This document shows, piece by piece, positions 26,229 through 35,993 of a stretch of DNA of 64,000 nt. Below the pieces are notes generated by a model that was not told the origin of the DNA, ran no database searches, and saw only the letters and a list, made by a program, of their open reading frames with translations. The position numbers were made by a program, and so were the translations under genes. Position 1 is the first letter of the stretch, and each line of letters opens with the position of its first letter. The DNA comes from Anabaena subtropica FACHB-260 (GTDB lineage Bacteria > Cyanobacteriota > Cyanobacteriia > Cyanobacteriales > Nostocaceae), in NCBI RefSeq assembly GCF_014697105.1, contig NZ_JACJRF010000004.1, positions 162,853-226,852 on the forward strand. The letters run 5' to 3'.

Positions 26229-27434
26229 CTACTCCTCACTCAAAGCGATCGCTACTTTGACTTTTGAATTAGTTAAACCTGTGACTCGCTTACTGGATTC
26301 GGGATTGAGGCGGATTTTTACTTCTACTACTCGTGCATCAATGTCGGCGGCTGGATCGGTGTTGAGTACGTCTTTTTTGGCAATTAGTAAGCCAATTTCC
26401 TCGACGGTTCCTGTCAATTGTCCAGGTAAGTTGAGTTGGGTTATGGTTGCACTTTGTCCGATTTTGACGCGATTGATATCAACTTCATAGACTTCGGCGA
26501 CTGCATACATTTGATTAGTCTGTCCGATTTCGACAATGCCTTTATCACTGACTACTTCCCCAGCTAAGGTATGAATTTTCAAGATTTGACCAGCTTGAGG
26601 TGATTTGACATAAGCCAAGTTTAAATTAGCTTGGGCTTCTTGTACTGCGGCTTTGGCGCTGACTACTTGTGCTTGTGCTGCTTGCACATCGGTAGGACGC
26701 ACTTCGGCAATTTGGTTTAAGGTAGCTTTTACTTGTCTGAGTCTTTCTTTAAGGGTTTCTGATGTTTGGCTACGGTTAGCTAAGGCTTCTTGTAAACTCT
26801 CTTTGGCTGTTTCTAGAGTCAACTTTTTACTATCTCTCATAGATGCAGAAACCGCACCCGCTTCTTGTAAAGATTGATAGCGCTGATATTCAATTTCAGC
26901 ATTTCTGACTTCCGCTTCTAAACGCCTCACTGTCGCCACTCTGGCTGCAACTTCTTGGCGTAATTCTGCCTCTAGCTCGGCAATTATGGCTTGTTGCGCG
27001 GCAATTTCTCCCTGTTTTGCTCCGGCTTTGACCTGTGCTAATTGCGATTGTGCAACTACGACTTGCTGTTTGGCTCTATTTACAGTCGCCCGTCGAGTAT
27101 CACGATTATCCAGAATAGCAATTATTTGTCCCTGTTTGACGCGATCGCCTTGTTTCACTAATAGTTCTGCTACGCGGTTACTACCAGCCGTCTGCGAAAC
27201 TGACACCTGTATGACTTCGCCTTGGGGTTCTATCCTCCCCAAAGCAGTAATGGCTTTAATGACAGGAGGGTTACCAATCTCCACTGGAGTAACTTCTTTC
27301 CCCGGATTTCCCATACCAGAGAGCCAATATAACGAACCAGCAGTACTTGCCAAGCTGAGAGCAATTACACCAATAATGAGCGATCTATTAGGATACTTGA
27401 AATTCCTGAATCGGTCTGGATGGAGGTTTTGCAT
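26229..27434 (-). CDS. devB: DevB-type HlyD membrane fusion protein
   Basis: The 401-aa protein has an N-terminal signal-anchor helix (about residues 17-40). Lipoyl/barrel-sandwich halves follow (GRIEPQGEVIQVSVSQTAGS, and VKSPQAGQILKIHTLAGEVV), split by a long Gln/Ala/Glu-rich coiled-coil hairpin (about 125-270). It matches DevB, the adaptor that links the DevCA ABC transporter to TolC and exports heterocyst glycolipids. DevBCA paralogs also export other lipids. Here devB is complete, but its partners devC and devA are broken, so it has lost its cognate transporter unless another paralog supplies one. Symbol by family; the paralog number is not determined. Confidence 0.88.
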   Translation of the reverse strand: MQNLHPDRFRNFKYPNRSLIIGVIALSLASTAGSLYWLSGMGNPGKEVTPVEIGNPPVIKAITALGRIEPQGEVIQVSVSQTAGSNRVAELLVKQGDRVKQGQIIAILDNRDTRRATVNRAKQQVVVAQSQLAQVKAGAKQGEIAAQQAIIAELEAELRQEVAARVATVRRLEAEVRNAEIEYQRYQSLQEAGAVSASMRDSKKLTLETAKESLQEALANRSQTSETLKERLRQVKATLNQIAEVRPTDVQAAQAQVVSAKAAVQEAQANLNLAYVKSPQAGQILKIHTLAGEVVSDKGIVEIGQTNQMYAVAEVYEVDINRVKIGQSATITQLNLPGQLTGTVEEIGLLIAKKDVLNTDPAADIDARVVEVKIRLNPESSKRVTGLTNSKVKVAIALSEE

Positions 27435-27468
27435 GAGTCACCGCCTGAATTTTGGCGACTAAATTTAC

Positions 27469-27534
27469 TGTATACAAAAAATTACACTAAAAAGTTTTTA
27501 TTCAACTTGTTGTATACAAGTTCTAGTGTACACT
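27469..27534. promoter_or_regulatory. Candidate PadR operator palindromes
   Basis: In the 128-bp divergent gap the palindrome TGTATACA occurs at 27469-27476 and within TTGTATACAA at 27510-27519, and AGTGTACACT lies at 27525-27534. Repeated TGTA..TACA palindromes between a PadR gene and its divergent target fit PadR-type operators. The inference is that the regulator controls devB and itself. Confidence 0.5.
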
Positions 27535-27562
27535 TAAAGAAATATCTGTCAAGTCGTTCCTT

Positions 27563-28108
27563 ATGGGTTTATCGCAAGCAATCCTCTCCTGTTTAATTGA
27601 TGCTCCCCACAGTGGTTATGATCTTTCCAAAGTCTTCAGTGAGTCTGTAGGCTATTTTTGGCAAGCGTCCCAGCAGCAAATTTATAGAGAATTAGGCAAA
27701 CTAGAATCTGCGGGTTTAATTGTGTCCGAGATTATTCCTCGTGAAGGAAGGCTAGATAAGAAAATATACTCAATCACAGAACCAGGAAAGCAGCACCTGA
27801 TTGACTGGATGGACAAACCCAGTGAACCCGATGTAATCAGAGAAGATTTGTTCATCAAAATTTTTTCTGGCGGTTTAGTTCCGATGAGTATCCTGATAGA
27901 AGATATCGCACGTCATCGCAGAATCCATTTAGAGAAATTATTTACCTATCAAGAGATTGAAAAAGAGAAATGTCCTTACCAAAAAGAATTAAATAAGGAA
28001 GAAAAACTGAGAAATTTAGTTTTAAAAGCAGGTATTAAATATGAGCAATCTTGGATAGAGTGGTGTGATGAGGCACTAGAAATTTTAAAAAATCTACCAC
28101 AAGATTGA
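27563..28108 (+). CDS. PadR family transcriptional regulator
   Basis: The 181-aa protein has an N-terminal winged helix (about residues 3-85) with GLSQAILSCLIDAPHSGYDL, then RELGKLESAGLIVSEI and a basic wing LDKKIYSITEPGKQHLIDWM. A C-terminal helical dimerisation domain (about 90-175) completes the PadR plan of the Vir-type subfamily. Such proteins repress neighbouring transporter or stress genes and lose DNA binding on ligand binding. It is transcribed divergently from the broken dev operon, which makes that operon its likely target. Confidence 0.9.
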   Translation: MGLSQAILSCLIDAPHSGYDLSKVFSESVGYFWQASQQQIYRELGKLESAGLIVSEIIPREGRLDKKIYSITEPGKQHLIDWMDKPSEPDVIREDLFIKIFSGGLVPMSILIEDIARHRRIHLEKLFTYQEIEKEKCPYQKELNKEEKLRNLVLKAGIKYEQSWIEWCDEALEILKNLPQD

Positions 28109-28925
28109 GGATAATTTTAATTAATGCTTCAAATGTAAGATATAATGCCAAACATTTGATTAAAAAAAATAAAACCCCAGAAATAAAACTTTCTAGGGTT
28201 GTCCTCGTGAACCACTAATTTATTTTTAAACTAAAATTTTCAGAAAATTAAATTGAATTTAGACATAATTTTCTGAATTATGTCTGAGTATCTAGGATAA
28301 ATAAAATACATTTCTTATAGCGTTTATCTTTTTATAAAAGTAGATTTCGTTGAGGTTAGAGGCTAGAGTGTACTGTGACTAATGTAATTTAAAACTCATG
28401 TAATTCCTAGATACAATTTCAGGAATTATGTCTAAAAACTTAGTGGAAGATACTTGATTTATATCAGTTATTAATCAAAAATGAAATCAGCCTCTAGAAA
28501 ATAGTAGGCCATCTTGGTAATAACCTAACCTTATCCAATGTCCGTAGTCCGCGCAAGCGGACTTTATTTATATAAGTCCTTATGTCCGATTTTTCTATTG
28601 CTTTACTTGATTTATTAAATTAAATAATAAATAATAAAAACGCCATTTAACATAAGTATTGATTCATAAAATTACATTGATCAGTGTAGTATATCCGACC
28701 AAGCAAAATTTATTAGTAAGAATAAAGTTAATTGGTTTTTGAAAAATGTTTTTTAGTCACAAAGAGATGATGCTTCTTCATAAGCAATCTTATTAATTAC
28801 CTCGATTCATCAGTATATTCTAGCTGTAATAACTAGGTACTATTAATACCAATTCAAAAAAGGTCATATATTGAACAAATTTAGACATAGCTTTGTTTGC
28901 CAATGTCTATATATTTAATAATAGT
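28109..28925. other. Long AT-rich intergenic region without a recognisable gene
   Basis: The 817-bp gap separates two convergent genes, PadR (plus) and SWIM (minus). It contains the perfect palindrome AGACATAATT (28261-28270) with AATTATGTCT (28276-28285), and AGTCCGC..GCGGACT near 28546-28563. A hairpin with AACCCCAGAAA and TTTCTAGGGTT lies at about 28172-28199. None is a clear terminator and no ORF looks coding. Confidence 0.5.
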
Positions 28926-30701
28926 TTAGTCCATCTCCTGTTCCTTCAACATTCCCATCAATTTGCGTTTACGGGCGTGGATATCAATTAATTTTTCCCG
29001 ATACTTTGACCAGTCTGCCTCTCTACCAGATTTTATATAAGCAGTACGTACTTTTTTCAGCCACTCGACTGCTTCACCATAGTATTCTGCCTTACCCTGA
29101 TCCATAATTTTTTCAGCACGGCGACGGGCATTAGTAATTACCCAGTCTGGGTTGTTAGGGATCGCTGCTAGCATGACTTTGTGGATTAAGGCTGAATTAT
29201 AGGAACTGAGTTCACTGATTGTAGAAATGGCATCTTCAATCAGTCCCTCATGTAAAAATATATCCACCTTGGCTGATTCTATTCCCCAACTTTTACAGGT
29301 GCGGACAATTTTTAACAAGTCTGTTTTGACACTTTCCCAGTTTTCCCCCGCCAATTCTGCCATTTTCTGGTAATCCACAAAGCAGGGTTTAACTTGAAAA
29401 GCCGCCTTGAGTGCGAGTAAAGAAATCTCTGGATTACCTACAGCTTCGGCTAAATCACTTGTCCAGATGCCTAATTCATACTGACAATTCCCCGGTAACT
29501 TGAAGCCCACTTGGGCTATATCTAGTGCTTCGGGTAATGAACCTTGTTCGGCTAAGGTTTTAGCGAGGGCGAAAGCATCTTCTATGGAGTTCATCTGAAT
29601 TTGTGCCGCCGCCATTGCTTCCTCTACCCTGCCCAAGCGCCCCAACATGGTTAAATATTCTTGGGTTTGTCCTTCTGCTTGGGCTAAATATAAATATTCT
29701 TGGTAACGTTCCTGACGTTCGAGAATTTTGAGGCGAATTTGTGCTAAATCATCAGCATAGTTAGGGATTTCTCGCTCCCATACACCCATTTCACTGATAT
29801 CACCTTGGAGAACTCTTAGCAAATGTGGGTAATCCCAGCCTTGACGCAAAGCATCTAAACTCATGCTGAAATCCGCATTCCATTCATCTTGCCAAACTTC
29901 CAAACTCACTTGGACATCAACTTTTTCTTCTGATGTCAGTTCAGCCATAAGAATGACTTCACACCAAGCCAGATTTAATTCCCAGGCAATTTCATCATTG
30001 TCAGCGCCGTATTCTGATACCTCATTCCAATTTTCCGCACAGGTAGAGGTAATGGCTTCGAGAATAGCGATCGCATTATTACTTTCGCCTTGTTGGGAAA
30101 ATTCTAAAGCAGTTTGCACCAAACTAAACAAATCTTCGGTAATCGGGTCTTCCTCATACCCTTCCTCAAAATAACGGACTGCATCCCGCAGAATTTGCTT
30201 GACTTGTCCGCGAAAGGAAGCCAGATTCACACTAACTTGTCGTCCGGGTTTTGTAGATATCGGTTTGGGTACAGGATTAGTCATCCAACTAACGTGTTGA
30301 TCAATCACATCAATTAGTTGGGGTTGTTCTGCGACTAATTCTTGTAAAAGCCTTTGGCTCTGGACATGATCCAGGCGATCTAATAATTGTTCTAAAGTAG
30401 GACGCTGCTCAATAATTTCTGGTTGTCTTGTGGATACCAGTATCGTAGCGACAATATGCTTACACCAACCATCCAAGTTGTAAGCACAAGTACACTTTGC
30501 CGAAGTTATACCCTGATCATCAAAATTTAGAGATATACGATAGGGTAAGCGTTCATTGCCTTCTACTTCTGCCTGTATCTGGTGACCACGTTGAGTAATT
30601 GTAGTCACAGCACCCGCTTCAAAGTAAGCCTCTCCACGTTGGAAAGATTTGGCGTTAGCATAGCGACGGACGGTAAATTCACTGATATTGGGGAAAGACA
30701 T
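28926..30701 (-). CDS. SWIM zinc finger protein
   Basis: The 591-aa soluble protein contains a SWIM motif near the N-terminus (about residues 69-81, CTCAYNLDGWCKH), a C-x-C-x(n)-C-x-H zinc ligand set used for DNA or protein contact. The rest is helical and tetratricopeptide-like, with many short helix pairs such as LGRLGRVEEAMAAAQIQMNS and AKTLAEQGSLPEALDIAQVG. This matches the widespread bacterial SWIM-finger proteins with C-terminal helical repeats. Function unknown, and no partner gene of the SWF/SNF type lies next to it. It may act in recombination or DNA maintenance, an inference from the finger only. Confidence 0.85.
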   Translation of the reverse strand: MSFPNISEFTVRRYANAKSFQRGEAYFEAGAVTTITQRGHQIQAEVEGNERLPYRISLNFDDQGITSAKCTCAYNLDGWCKHIVATILVSTRQPEIIEQRPTLEQLLDRLDHVQSQRLLQELVAEQPQLIDVIDQHVSWMTNPVPKPISTKPGRQVSVNLASFRGQVKQILRDAVRYFEEGYEEDPITEDLFSLVQTALEFSQQGESNNAIAILEAITSTCAENWNEVSEYGADNDEIAWELNLAWCEVILMAELTSEEKVDVQVSLEVWQDEWNADFSMSLDALRQGWDYPHLLRVLQGDISEMGVWEREIPNYADDLAQIRLKILERQERYQEYLYLAQAEGQTQEYLTMLGRLGRVEEAMAAAQIQMNSIEDAFALAKTLAEQGSLPEALDIAQVGFKLPGNCQYELGIWTSDLAEAVGNPEISLLALKAAFQVKPCFVDYQKMAELAGENWESVKTDLLKIVRTCKSWGIESAKVDIFLHEGLIEDAISTISELSSYNSALIHKVMLAAIPNNPDWVITNARRRAEKIMDQGKAEYYGEAVEWLKKVRTAYIKSGREADWSKYREKLIDIHARKRKLMGMLKEQEMD

Positions 30702-30920
30702 TGAGCGATCGCCTGCAAAAATCCTGTGCGTAGATAAATCTTAGGCTTTCCTCTCATTGATTGCAATTAGGAGATTGGTCATTAGTCAATAGTTCTCTTC
30801 TCCGCCTGCTTCTATTCTCCACTCCCCAAATTACATTTAGTAACTTCCACACCTCAAAAGACTTGCATGGATGGCTGGACGGGTCGAGAATAGATAGGCG
30901 AAGCACACGGGGAAACTAAC

Positions 30921-32348
30921 GTGAGTCATGAATTTGATTACGATTTAGTCATAATAGGCGCTGGTGTAGGGGGACATGGCGCAGCCCTACACGCTGTCAG
31001 TTGTGGTCTGAAGACGGCGATTATCGAAGCAGCCGATATGGGGGGAACCTGTGTCAACCGAGGCTGTATTCCATCGAAGGCGCTGTTGGCTGCCTCTGGA
31101 CGTGTGCGGGAATTACGCGATGCCCATCACCTGAAGTCTTTGGGGATTCAAATTGGTAACGTGGAATTTGATCGCCAAGCGATCGCCAATCATGCCAATA
31201 ATCTCGTCTCCAAAATTCAAGGTGATTTGACCAACAGCCTCAAACGTCTAGGAGTAGACATTATTAGAGGTTGGGGCAGAATTGCGGGGACACAAAAAGT
31301 CACCGTGACAGGAGATGGTGGTGAAAAAACCATCACCGCCAAGGATATTATCCTTTCTCCTGGTTCTGTTCCCTTTGTACCTCCGGGTATTGAAGTAGAC
31401 GGCAAAACCGTTTTCACCAGCGATCAAGGCGTGAAGTTAGAAACATTACCTGAATGGATTGCCATTATTGGTAGTGGTTACATTGGTTTAGAGTTCTCGG
31501 ATATTTACTCAGCTTTGGGCTGTGAAATCACCTTGATTGAAGCCCTCGACCAATTAATGCCAGGATTTGACCGCGATATTGCCAAACTCGCGGAACGGGT
31601 GCTAATTACGCCCCGCGATATTGAAACCAAAGTGGGAATATACGCCAAAAAAGTTATCCCTGGTTCACCAGTGGTAATTGAATTGGCAGATTTCAAAACT
31701 AAGGAAGTTGTCGATGTCATCGAGGTAGATGCTTGCCTAGTAGCGACAGGACGCATCCCAGCTACCAAAAATCTCGGTTTAGAATCTATTGGTGTAGAAC
31801 TTGACCGCCGCAACTTTATTCCTGTTGACGATCGCATGGCAGTGTTATCAGCAGGGGAAGTAGTACCCCACCTCTGGGCAATTGGTGATGCCAATGGGAA
31901 GATGATGCTGGCACACGCGGCTTCAGCACAGGGCATTGTCGCCGTCGAAAATATCATCGGACGGGAAAGAACAGTAGACTATCGCAGCATTCCCGCCGCC
32001 GCATTTACCCATCCAGAAGTTAGCTACGTCGGTCTAACGGAAACAGGCGCTAAAGAGTTAGGACAAACTGAAGGTTTTGAAATTGCCACCAGCAGAAGTT
32101 ACTTCAAAGGAAATTCCAAAGCCTTAGCCGAAAACGAAGCCGATGGTATAGCTAAAGTTATCTACCGCAAAGACACCGGGGAAGTTTTAGGCGTGCATAT
32201 TTTTGGTTTACACGCCTCCGACCTCATCCACGAAGCATCCGCCGCCGTCGCCAACCGTCAAACCGTCCAAACCCTAGCCCATCTAGTCCACGCCCACCCA
32301 ACATTATCAGAAGTGTTGGATGAAGCGTATAAACGAGCTATTGTCTAG
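30921..32348 (+). CDS. lpdA: Dihydrolipoyl dehydrogenase (E3)
   Basis: The 475-aa flavoprotein reoxidises dihydrolipoyl groups of the pyruvate dehydrogenase and glycine-cleavage complexes. The N-terminus has the FAD fold [17 protein letters not shown]. The redox-active disulfide is in [16 protein letters not shown]. The second nucleotide-binding fold is [20 protein letters not shown]. The C-terminal dimer interface carries the catalytic pair in [13 protein letters not shown]. Start is GTG at 30921; no ATG with a comparable N-terminus lies closer. It lies 103 bp before trpC, with heptamer repeats in between, so they are probably separate units. Confidence 0.95.
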   Translation: MSHEFDYDLVIIGAGVGGHGAALHAVSCGLKTAIIEAADMGGTCVNRGCIPSKALLAASGRVRELRDAHHLKSLGIQIGNVEFDRQAIANHANNLVSKIQGDLTNSLKRLGVDIIRGWGRIAGTQKVTVTGDGGEKTITAKDIILSPGSVPFVPPGIEVDGKTVFTSDQGVKLETLPEWIAIIGSGYIGLEFSDIYSALGCEITLIEALDQLMPGFDRDIAKLAERVLITPRDIETKVGIYAKKVIPGSPVVIELADFKTKEVVDVIEVDACLVATGRIPATKNLGLESIGVELDRRNFIPVDDRMAVLSAGEVVPHLWAIGDANGKMMLAHAASAQGIVAVENIIGRERTVDYRSIPAAAFTHPEVSYVGLTETGAKELGQTEGFEIATSRSYFKGNSKALAENEADGIAKVIYRKDTGEVLGVHIFGLHASDLIHEASAAVANRQTVQTLAHLVHAHPTLSEVLDEAYKRAIV

Positions 32349-32451
32349 GGAGTAGGGAATAGGGAGTAGGAAGTAATGATTAACACGTCCTATTCCTCAT
32401 TCCCCAATCCCATTGACGACTGACAACTGACAACTGACAACTGACAACCCC

Positions 32452-33342
32452 ATGCAAATCCGTCGCCGGCAACCAAACCCTGCTATAAATGTATCGATAT
32501 TGCGCTATCAAGTTGCTGTACCAGATGCCCAACCAAAACACATTTTGGAGGAAATCGTCTGGCATAAGGAAGTAGAAGTGGAGCAAATGCGTGAAAGGTT
32601 GCCTTTGCTGGAATTGCAAAAGCAAGCACGTATTGCACCCCCCACCCGCGATTTTGTCGCTGCTTTAAAACAGGGCAGAACCACACCTGCATTAATTGCC
32701 GAAGTAAAAAAAGCTTCACCAAGTAAAGGCGTATTTCGTGAAGATTTTGACCCCGTAGCGATCGCCTTATCCTACCAACAAGGTGGCGCTAGCTGTATTT
32801 CGGTATTAACGGATGCTAAGTTTTTTCAAGGTAGCTTTGAAAACTTAGCTAAAATCCGCGCTACCGTAGATTTACCATTACTTTGCAAGGATTTTGTGAT
32901 CTATCCTTACCAAATGTATCTGGCACGGATTCAAGGTGCAGATGCTGTTTTATTAATTGCAGCTATATTGAGCGACCAAGATTTACAATACTTTATCAAA
33001 ATTGCCAAGGCTCTGAATATGACAGCTTTGGTTGAAGTCCACAACTTAGAAGAACTTGACCGTGTCTTGGCCTTGGATGGTGTATCTTTAGTCGGTATCA
33101 ACAATCGTAATTTAGAAGATTTTTCTGTAGACTTGCAAACCACTTGCCAACTTTTAGCTGCCAGAGGTAGCCAGTTACAAGAACGAGATATCCTAGTTGT
33201 GAGTGAATCAGGATTACATAACCCAGAGGATTTGAGTTTAGTATCTCAATCTGGTGCAGTTGCTGTGTTGATTGGAGAATCTTTAGTCAAACAACCAGAT
33301 CCAGAATTAGCGATCGCCCACCTATTCTCTAGGTCTGTTTAA
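32452..33342 (+). CDS. trpC: Indole-3-glycerol phosphate synthase
   Basis: The 296-aa enzyme converts 1-(2-carboxyphenylamino)-1-deoxyribulose-5-phosphate to indole-3-glycerol phosphate in tryptophan synthesis. Barrel motifs are [63 protein letters not shown] and VLIGESLV, which include the catalytic Lys and Glu. The N-terminal extension of about 30 residues before the conserved core is normal for cyanobacterial TrpC. trpB is found at 48.6 kb, not adjacent, as is usual in cyanobacteria. Confidence 0.95.
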   Translation: MQIRRRQPNPAINVSILRYQVAVPDAQPKHILEEIVWHKEVEVEQMRERLPLLELQKQARIAPPTRDFVAALKQGRTTPALIAEVKKASPSKGVFREDFDPVAIALSYQQGGASCISVLTDAKFFQGSFENLAKIRATVDLPLLCKDFVIYPYQMYLARIQGADAVLLIAAILSDQDLQYFIKIAKALNMTALVEVHNLEELDRVLALDGVSLVGINNRNLEDFSVDLQTTCQLLAARGSQLQERDILVVSESGLHNPEDLSLVSQSGAVAVLIGESLVKQPDPELAIAHLFSRSV

Positions 33343-33368
33343 AAGTTATTCTTAATATAGGATATATT

Positions 33369-33491
33369 TTAAACTCGCAACGCAGTTGGGTTAAGCACGG
33401 CGCCACCCAACAAAGCAACGCAAACGTAGCCAATCATGAAACTTAAAAATATTCCCCAGAGTATTCTAAGTACTTGTTGATTTTCTGTCAT
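33369..33491 (-). CDS. Putative 40-aa single-TM membrane peptide
   Basis: The minus-strand ORF reads MTENQQVLRILWGIFLSFMI then GYVCVALLGGAVLNPTALRV. It has a polar N-terminus followed by one hydrophobic helix of about 21 residues (about 10-32), the plan of small photosynthetic or NDH-complex subunits. I cannot name it. Its 3' half overlaps an imperfect GTTGGGT/ACCCAAC inverted repeat, which may be chance. No clear Shine-Dalgarno precedes the ATG. It is antisense to the space between trpC and the DUF5340-like gene. Confidence 0.45.
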   Translation of the reverse strand: MTENQQVLRILWGIFLSFMIGYVCVALLGGAVLNPTALRV

Positions 33492-33596
33492 ATCAAAAAT
33501 TATAGTTAATATCTATTTATTGTGTAAAAATTGACTAAATAACATATAGCAACTAAGCATTACAAAATCCCCAATTTAAAATCACCCATCGACTAC

Positions 33597-33845
33597 ATGG
33601 AGCAACTTCCCCTACCTTCACCAATCCATTACGAACTCATACTGCAACTATTAGAAAGACAAACTATGTCAGCAGTCAGCCAAAACCCTGAATTGCGACA
33701 TCAAGTAAATCAATTAATTATTACTCTCAGAAAAGCCGCATCTCAGCAAAAGTACTTAGAAAAAGTTTGTCAAAGTTCTTCTCTGTTGGTAGAACATCGT
33801 TGGTCAATTAACCATCATGGAGAGCAAGTTGCAACTCCTGATTAA
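33597..33845 (+). CDS. Small conserved cyanobacterial protein (DUF5340-like)
   Basis: The 82-aa hydrophilic, helical protein carries ILQLLERQTMSAVSQNPELR and QVNQLIITLRKAASQQKYLE. I recall this pattern from the cyanobacteria-only DUF5340 family. No motif suggests a reaction; the sequence looks like a small coiled regulatory or scaffold protein. It lies 51 bp upstream of the aminotransferase, separated by AATTACGAATTAC repeats. Confidence 0.7.
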   Translation: MEQLPLPSPIHYELILQLLERQTMSAVSQNPELRHQVNQLIITLRKAASQQKYLEKVCQSSSLLVEHRWSINHHGEQVATPD

Positions 33846-33895
33846 TTCGTAATACCCTACCAGTATTACGAATTACGAATTACGAATTACAAATT

Positions 33896-35044
33896 ATGTT
33901 AATGATGCCTGGCCCGACACCAGTACCAGAGACTACCTTATTAGCGTTAGCCAAACACCCAATCGGACATCGTACCCAAGAATTTAGCAACATTTTGGCA
34001 GAGGTGACAGCAAACCTGAAATGGCTGCACCAAACTGAAAATAATGTACTGATACTGAATGTCAGTGGTACAGGTGCAGTGGAAGCGGGAATAATTAATT
34101 TTCTCTCAGCAGGCGATCGCATTTTAGTTGGTGCTAATGGTAAATTTGGACAACGCTGGGTAGAAGTCAGCCAAGCCTACGGATTGAATGTAGAGACAAT
34201 TACGGCTGAATGGGGTAAACCTCTAGACCCGTCTCTATTTGCTGAAAAACTCCAAGCAGATACCCAAAAGCAAATTAAAGCTGTGGTTATTACCCATAGT
34301 GAAACTTCAACTGGTGTGTTGAATGATTTGGAAACCATCAATCGCCATGTAAAAAAACACGGTACAGCTTTAATAATTGTTGATGCTATTACTAGCTTGG
34401 GTGTGGTAAACGTGCCGGTGGATGCTTGGGGGTTAGATGTCGTTGTTTCTAGTTCCCAAAAAGCTTACATGACCCCACCAGGAATAGGATTTGTCTGTGT
34501 CAGTCCAAAAGCTTGGAAAGCCTATCAAACAGCAAAGCTACCAAAATATTACTTAGATTTGGGCAAATATCGCCAAGCTGCCACGAAAGATACTACTCCT
34601 TTTAGTCCACCTGTAAACTTAATTGTGGCATTACAAACCACTTTAAGGATGCTGAAAGAAGAAGGCTTAGAATCAATATTTGCTCGACACGAAAGATTGA
34701 AGAATGCCACCCGTGCAGCAATTAAAGGGTTAAATTTACCTTTATTAGTAGAAGATAGTTTTGCTAGTCCAGCATTGACGGCTGTAGTACCACAGGGAAT
34801 AGAAGCAGATAAAATTCGCTCATTCTTAAAACAGCGCTTTGATTTAGAACTAGCAGGTGGTCAAGACCATCTGAAAAACAAAATTTTTCGGATAGGTCAC
34901 TTGGGATTTGTAAGCGATCGCGATATCCTTAGCTGTATAGCATCCCTAGAAGTCGTCCTTGCTGAACTTGGTTACAAAGGGGCTGTTCCAGGTGCTGGTG
35001 TAGCAGCAGCACAATTCAAAATGATGGAAACCATTTATAGTTAA
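33896..35044 (+). CDS. Class V aminotransferase (alanine-glyoxylate / serine-pyruvate type)
   Basis: The 382-aa PLP enzyme begins MLMMPGPTPVPETTLLALAK, typical of the alanine-glyoxylate aminotransferase group. The PLP Lys is in VVSSSQKAYMTPPGIGFV, and the substrate loop region KDTTPFSPPVNLIVALQTTL follows. The C-terminal domain includes ELAGGQDHLKNKIFRIGHLG. Such enzymes transfer the amino group from serine or alanine to glyoxylate in the photorespiratory pathway. In cyanobacteria related proteins are also annotated as the soluble hydrogenase small subunit, an older misleading name. The precise donor is uncertain. Confidence 0.92.
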   Translation: MLMMPGPTPVPETTLLALAKHPIGHRTQEFSNILAEVTANLKWLHQTENNVLILNVSGTGAVEAGIINFLSAGDRILVGANGKFGQRWVEVSQAYGLNVETITAEWGKPLDPSLFAEKLQADTQKQIKAVVITHSETSTGVLNDLETINRHVKKHGTALIIVDAITSLGVVNVPVDAWGLDVVVSSSQKAYMTPPGIGFVCVSPKAWKAYQTAKLPKYYLDLGKYRQAATKDTTPFSPPVNLIVALQTTLRMLKEEGLESIFARHERLKNATRAAIKGLNLPLLVEDSFASPALTAVVPQGIEADKIRSFLKQRFDLELAGGQDHLKNKIFRIGHLGFVSDRDILSCIASLEVVLAELGYKGAVPGAGVAAAQFKMMETIYS

Positions 35045-35113
35045 CATTCTGGCTTTCAATATACATAAATTAAAAAATTAAAAGCGCAATGAAAGTCTTG
35101 ACTAAATTTAAAA

Positions 35114-35142
35114 AGCGAGTTGAATAATGAACTCGCTCTTTT
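35114..35142 (+). terminator. Rho-independent terminator after the aminotransferase gene
   Basis: AGCGAGTT (35114-35121) pairs perfectly with AACTCGCT (35130-35137) across an 8-nt loop. The stem is preceded by A residues and followed by CTTTT. It lies about 70 bp after the stop. Confidence 0.75.
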
Positions 35143-35260
35143 CGTTTGTTTATATTTAAATGAATAGAACAGATGAGAGTCAATTCTCTCCATCTCAGTT
35201 TTGGCACAAGACAGAGTTGTTGTGACATACTTTGATTCTCCTAGATGAGAAATTTATATC

Positions 35261-35452
35261 TTACGCTGTTTCTAGCCAATCATAAATTTGTTCTAACTGT
35301 TCTAAACTAATTAAACCGTACTGCCAAAGAATCATCGGCAATGGCCCTGGGTCTTGCTCTCGATGGCGTAGGGCCACTGCTAAAGATGCGGCAGAAATTG
35401 ATAAATCTTCCTGTAGAAAATGAATTAGCCTTGAATAAGTTGATGGTGACAT
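35261..35452 (-). CDS. DUF2949 small cyanobacterial protein
   Basis: Starting at Met 13 of the open frame (35452) gives 63 aa: MSPSTYSRLIHFLQEDLSIS, then a region with LRHREQDPGPLPMILWQYGL. It matches the short DUF2949 family of unknown function. The internal start is chosen because AAGGAGGTGA (reverse complement of 35460-35469), a perfect match to the 16S 3' end, sits seven bases upstream. The upstream Met has no such site. The family is alpha-helical and cyanobacteria-wide. Confidence 0.88.
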   Translation of the reverse strand: MSPSTYSRLIHFLQEDLSISAASLAVALRHREQDPGPLPMILWQYGLISLEQLEQIYDWLETA

Positions 35453-35993
35453 CTGTAACTCACCTCCTTGTTTAGTCTGAATTGTCATTTAGTGTTTTCC
35501 TGTGTCTTTGTCGTTGGCAACTATTACTTCACCCGTGAATATACGATTACCGGATACTCACTTAAGTAAATTTTTTAAAATTCTTCAAACAAAGCTATTT
35601 TTTAGTTAAAACCGGAGGATTATTGCTAATCCTAACTGCAATCCCGTCTAGATGCTTTATTTTCCAGCTACTAGTTGTTCTGGTCACATAAGCTTTATCT
35701 TTTTTTACTTTAGTGCTTGACTTATATACACTTTTAGTAAAAAAGATTCCATAGCTAATACTGCCTTATGAACAACTAATTACACTTATGCCAAAAGGAA
35801 GATTTTTGGCATCAAAATTCTACAGGCTGAAATTTTACCTGAGAATGTGTAGATTTTGCTGTATCTGACATCATATTAAATATTAACCGCAGAATTTGCT
35901 TTTTACGTATACTTGATATTTTTTTTACGTAAACCTTATGAACTAAGAATCAATTTTTTCTTTAACTGCAAGCGATTCAGTAAGTGATAGTAG
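35453..35993. other. Intergenic region, no gene seen
   Basis: The 540-bp AT-rich gap between two minus-strand genes holds the DUF2949 ribosome-binding site at its left end. I see no ORF or hairpin beyond chance. Confidence 0.5.
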
